Of a stretch of 64,000 bases of DNA, positions 61,479-64,000 are shown piece by piece (the stretch's first letter is position 1; the number at the start of each line of letters is the position of its first letter). Where the stretch lies: the NCBI RefSeq assembly GCF_900101505.1, contig NZ_FMZI01000004.1:239670-303669 (forward strand). Reading direction: 5' to 3'. The translations under genes and the position numbers were made by a program. The notes under the pieces were generated by a model. The model had not been told where the DNA came from, did no database searches, and was given only the letters and a program-made list of their open reading frames with translations. Source of the stretch: Antarctobacter albus (GTDB lineage: Bacteria > Pseudomonadota > Alphaproteobacteria > Rhodobacterales > Rhodobacteraceae).

Positions 61479-62159
61479 TCATTCGACCGGCTCCGGCGCC
61501 TCGCCGCCTTCGTCCTTCACGGACTCGAAGAAATCGGCCACGTTGATCAGCAGGTGATCCAGATGCGCCTGCACCTGGGCCTGGGCGGATTCCGCATCGC
61601 GCGCTCGCAGAGCGGCGACGATCTCGGCATGTTGGCGCAGCACCCGCTCGCGCGAACGTTTGCGACTGGCAGACAGATACCGCGCCCGCCACAGACGCGC
61701 CAGCAATGACTGGTGGACCTCTGCCAGAACAGGATTGCCCGCCGCGCGCGCGATGGCGAGGTGAAAACTCATGTCGATCTCGAAGATGTCCAGCATGTCG
61801 AGGCTGTCATATTGCCGGTCCATGCGGTCCGCGACCTCGGCGATGCTCTCGATCTCTTCGGCGCTGGCCCGCTCGCAGGTCAGCCGGGCCGACAGCACCT
61901 CCAGCGCCGACATCACCTCGATGTTGTGCGCCACTTCCTCGAAACTGGGCCTGGCCACGATCGGCGACCGCGCCGGGCGCAGCTGCACCAGCCCCTCTTT
62001 CGCCAGGATCCGAATCGCCTCGCGCAGGGGTGTGCGGCTGACGCCGAGTTCGGCGGCATGGTCGCGTTCCTTGACCGCCGTGCCCGGCGGCAGCACGCCC
62101 CGCAGAATGTCCCGGCGTAGCCGAGTCGCGATCTGTTCGGGCAGAGTCTCATGCGTCAT
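61479..62159 (-). CDS. GntR-family regulator (FadR/FCD subfamily)
   Basis: 226 residues. Winged helix at about 6-70 (LPEQIATRLRRDILRGVLPPGTAVKERDHAAELGVSRTPLREAIRILAKEGLVQLRPARSPIVA), then the all-helical FCD ligand domain (MSALEVLSARLTCERASAEEIESIAEVADRM, FEIDMSFHLAIARAAGNPVL). ATG at 62159. Expected to bind the TGGTATACCA sites at 57690, 62227 and 62284 and to be released by a pathway intermediate. Confidence 0.92.
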   Translation of the reverse strand: MTHETLPEQIATRLRRDILRGVLPPGTAVKERDHAAELGVSRTPLREAIRILAKEGLVQLRPARSPIVARPSFEEVAHNIEVMSALEVLSARLTCERASAEEIESIAEVADRMDRQYDSLDMLDIFEIDMSFHLAIARAAGNPVLAEVHQSLLARLWRARYLSASRKRSRERVLRQHAEIVAALRARDAESAQAQVQAHLDHLLINVADFFESVKDEGGEAPEPVE

Positions 62160-62226
62160 GGCGCAGTTCACCTCCCTGAATCCGCACCTTTTTTCCACCC
62201 GGAAGGGCGGCCTCCCATGAAGCAAA

Positions 62227-62240
62227 TTTGGTATACCAAA
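62227..62240. promoter_or_regulatory. GntR operator candidate, site 2
   Basis: TTTGGTATACCAAA, perfect 14-base palindrome 68 bases upstream of the gntR start codon, between gntR and dctP. Confidence 0.75.
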
Positions 62241-62283
62241 AATCCTTGCCTGTCGACATTGCTTTGGTTAGCTTGCCTTTACG

Positions 62284-62299
62284 GGATGGTATACCATCC
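62284..62299. promoter_or_regulatory. GntR operator candidate, site 3
   Basis: GGATGGTATACCATCC, perfect 16-base palindrome, 44 bases from site 2 and 62 bases before the dctP start codon. Two sites about four helical turns apart suit cooperative binding. Confidence 0.75.
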
Positions 62300-62360
62300 G
62301 GGTACGGGGTCCGACCCCGATAACCATCGGCGGGGGGGAGCCCGCCACAGGGAGGAACAT

Positions 62361-63371
62361 ATGAAAAAGATCCTGACGACGGCCGCGGCCGTTGCCATTG
62401 CCGCATCCGCGGCCCACGCGCAGGACGTGACCCTGCGCATCCAGACACACTATGCGTCCGAGCACCCCTCGGGTGTGCTGGCGGCGCAATTCGCGGATGA
62501 CGTGCAGGTGATGTCCGGCGGCGAAATCGCCATCGAGATGTTCTACAGCTCGTCCGTCGTGGCCACGACGGAAACCTTCGACGCGGCCATCAACGGCATC
62601 CTCGACTGCGACATGACCGGCGGCGCCTACCAGACCGGCAAGAACCCGGCGTTCCAGTTCGTCGGCGACATCATGGGCGGCTACGACACCCCCTGGCAGC
62701 AGATTTCCTGGCTGTACTACGGCGGTGGCTACGATGCCGCGCAGGAACTGTACAACGCGCAGGGCATGCAGCTGATCGGCTGGTGGCTCTACGGCCAGGA
62801 GTCGCTGTCGTCGTCCAAGCCGCTGGCCGGCCCGGACGATCTGAAAGGCTGGAAGTTCCGCTCGCCCCCGGGTCTGGAAACCGAGATCTTCACCGAAATG
62901 GGCGCCACGCCTATCGTGATGGACTTCACCGAGATCTTCACCGCGCTGGAAACCGGCATCATCGACGGTGCAGACGCCTCGGGCCTCTACAACAACGTTG
63001 GCCTGGGCCTCTATGACATCGTCAGCCATGCCACCTACCCCGGCTTCCACTCGATGCCGTCGGACCACCTGGCCTGCAACCAGGCCGTCTGGGACGGTCT
63101 GAGCGAAAAGCACCAGCGCATCATCGACACCGCGATGCAGAAACTGACCCTGCACACCGCCCTGTCGAACGAGAAGAAGAACGCCGAAGCCGCGGCAGAG
63201 CTGCAGGCCAAGGGTGTGACGCTTCACAACTGGTCGGCCAAGGACCGCGCGGACTTCCGCAAGGCGGCGCAGACCTCCTGGGACCGCTGGGCCGAAAAGA
63301 CGCCCGAAGCGGCTGCCCTGGTGGCAAGCCACCGCGAGTACCTGACGGCGCTCGGCCTGATCGCCGAGTGA
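62361..63371 (+). CDS. dctP: TRAP transporter substrate-binding protein DctP
   Basis: 336 residues. Signal peptide MKKILTTAAAVAIAASAAHA, then the DctP fold: LRIQTHYASEHPSGVLAAQFADDVQVMSGGEIAIEMFYSS, KGWKFRSPPGLETEIFTEMGATPIVMDFTEIFTALETGIIDGADASG and YPGFHSMPSDHLACNQAVW. GGAGGAA precedes the ATG. TRAP systems mostly take organic acids; the conserved arginine that grips the carboxylate is in KFRSPPG. First transport gene of the locus. Confidence 0.95.
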   Translation: MKKILTTAAAVAIAASAAHAQDVTLRIQTHYASEHPSGVLAAQFADDVQVMSGGEIAIEMFYSSSVVATTETFDAAINGILDCDMTGGAYQTGKNPAFQFVGDIMGGYDTPWQQISWLYYGGGYDAAQELYNAQGMQLIGWWLYGQESLSSSKPLAGPDDLKGWKFRSPPGLETEIFTEMGATPIVMDFTEIFTALETGIIDGADASGLYNNVGLGLYDIVSHATYPGFHSMPSDHLACNQAVWDGLSEKHQRIIDTAMQKLTLHTALSNEKKNAEAAAELQAKGVTLHNWSAKDRADFRKAAQTSWDRWAEKTPEAAALVASHREYLTALGLIAE

Positions 63372-63400
63372 TCGCCGGGCTGACCGCCTCGTGACCTCGC

Positions 63401-63432
63401 GGCGAGCCTTTCGCAAGGCTCGCCGTTTTCGT
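63401..63432 (+). terminator. attenuating hairpin between dctP and dctQ
   Basis: Perfect ten-base stem GGCGAGCCTT / AAGGCTCGCC with loop TCGC, followed by GTTTTC. Placed inside the operon, it would let the binding protein be made in excess over the membrane subunits. Confidence 0.7.
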
Positions 63433-63528
63433 CTCTGCCACATGCGCCCGCACGCAGGACGCGGAACGGCCAGGGGGACGGCACGGGCGACAGGCCAACT
63501 GCCACTCTTCACATCGGGGTGACCGCGC

Positions 63529-64000
63529 ATGCAACAGGACAGCGTCTGGCTGGGACCGCTCAGAAAGCCGGTTCAAATGGCCATGATCGGGTTTTCGGGC
63601 CTGACCATCGCACTCTTCATCTTTCTCGTCTTCCACCAGTTCATCTCGTCCGATGCCATCGGCATGCACGACATGATCCGCCCCCAGGGCAAACCGATCG
63701 TCACGGTGACGCTGCTCAGCCTCGCGCTTGCGCTGCTGTTCACCGCGCTTTTCCTCAGCGATGACAAGGGCACTATCGAGGTCGACCGCACGGGGCCCTT
63801 CGACATCCTCTCACTGGTCTGCGCCCGCCTGGCCATGATGTCGATCGCCTATATCGTGATCGTCATGTTCTACGAGGTGGTGTCGCGCTACGTCTTCAAC
63901 CAGCCGACCATGTGGGCCAACGAACTGTCGCTCTGGATCGCCAGCTTTCTCTTCCTGCTGGCCGGTCTCTACGCGATGCAGCAACGCAGCCACATCCGCA
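63529..64000 (+). CDS. dctQ: TRAP transporter small permease DctQ (incomplete at right edge)
   Basis: About 157 residues present. Begins MQQDSVWLGPLRKPVQMAMIGF. Two additional membrane helices (LTIALFIFLVFHQFI, VTLLSLALALLFTALFL) precede the typical DctQ part, ILSLVCARLAMMSIAYIVIVMFYEVVSRYVFNQPTMWANELSLWIASFLFLLAGLYAMQQRSHIR, with the conserved EVVSRYVFNQP and WANEL motifs. An N-terminal extension of about 90 residues is unusual; normal DctQ is about 160-180 residues. The gene and the large permease continue outside the window. Confidence 0.88.
   Translation, partial: MQQDSVWLGPLRKPVQMAMIGFSGLTIALFIFLVFHQFISSDAIGMHDMIRPQGKPIVTVTLLSLALALLFTALFLSDDKGTIEVDRTGPFDILSLVCARLAMMSIAYIVIVMFYEVVSRYVFNQPTMWANELSLWIASFLFLLAGLYAMQQRSHIR

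Noticed and set aside
1-64000. CRISPR arrays, insertion sequences or prophage genes
   Set aside because: No regularly spaced repeats, transposase, integrase or phage structural protein was found among the recognisable genes.

Overview
High-GC alphaproteobacterial chromosome, most likely a member of the Rhodobacteraceae (Roseobacter group). The grounds are gene content and order (hisB-hisH-hisA-hisF-hisE, a single-chain pyruvate carboxylase, a TRAP transporter next to catabolic genes), an alphaproteobacterial LexA box, and an alphaproteobacterial-looking RNase P RNA. No prophage, insertion sequence, rRNA operon or CRISPR array was seen. Most of the window is tightly packed housekeeping sequence with some accessory blocks.

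Layout. 0-9 kb: 5' part of uvrD (minus strand) behind a LexA box, an orphan receiver-domain protein, an FMN-dependent alpha-hydroxy-acid dehydrogenase, pyruvate carboxylase, a DUF2314 protein, a VOC protein and a solo LuxR-type regulator. 9-11.6 kb: two identical tRNA-Gly(GCC) genes and a tandem pair of secreted ClpP-fold proteins with matching promoters. 11.7-18.3 kb: histidine genes hisB, hisH, hisA, hisF and hisE, interrupted by two DUF2147 genes on the other strand, then a YcxB-like membrane protein and a putative zinc metallopeptidase. 18.3-34 kb: CoA-binding protein, DUF2235 hydrolase, a lone CoxL-type molybdenum hydroxylase subunit, PLP decarboxylase/Lrp pair, yciB, DMT transporter, MgtC, ftsY, a fused NuoE-NuoF (formate dehydrogenase beta/gamma) protein without its catalytic subunit, an AlkB-type monooxygenase, LysR, Bax-inhibitor-1 protein, cupin, GNAT. 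34-44 kb: rpmG, rnpB, a leftward run of hydrolases, an NTF2-like protein, a methyltransferase with a disrupted 5' end, a Tag-like glycosylase, an MFS transporter, then thrS.

44.6-47.2 kb holds a compact RiPP locus: a DUF2282 precursor, a DUF692 (MNIO) enzyme, a DUF2063 partner and a DoxX membrane protein. This is the gene set of bufferin-type, copper-binding modified peptides. It is followed by an ArsC-like protein, a cold-shock protein and a divergent metR/metF pair.

51-64 kb is a catabolic locus. A five-gene leftward operon (acyl-CoA dehydrogenase, ADP-forming acyl-CoA ligase, BKACE, two Gfo/Idh/MocA dehydrogenases) is divergent from a split transketolase plus SDR. Next come a FAH-family hydrolase, a GntR regulator and a TRAP transporter that runs off the window. 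Three palindromes with the core TGGTATACCA lie in exactly the two divergent promoter regions of this block, which suggests one GntR-controlled pathway whose substrate cannot be read from sequence. A dispersed GC-rich repeat occurs four times in the window, once inside the coding region of the acyl-CoA ligase.
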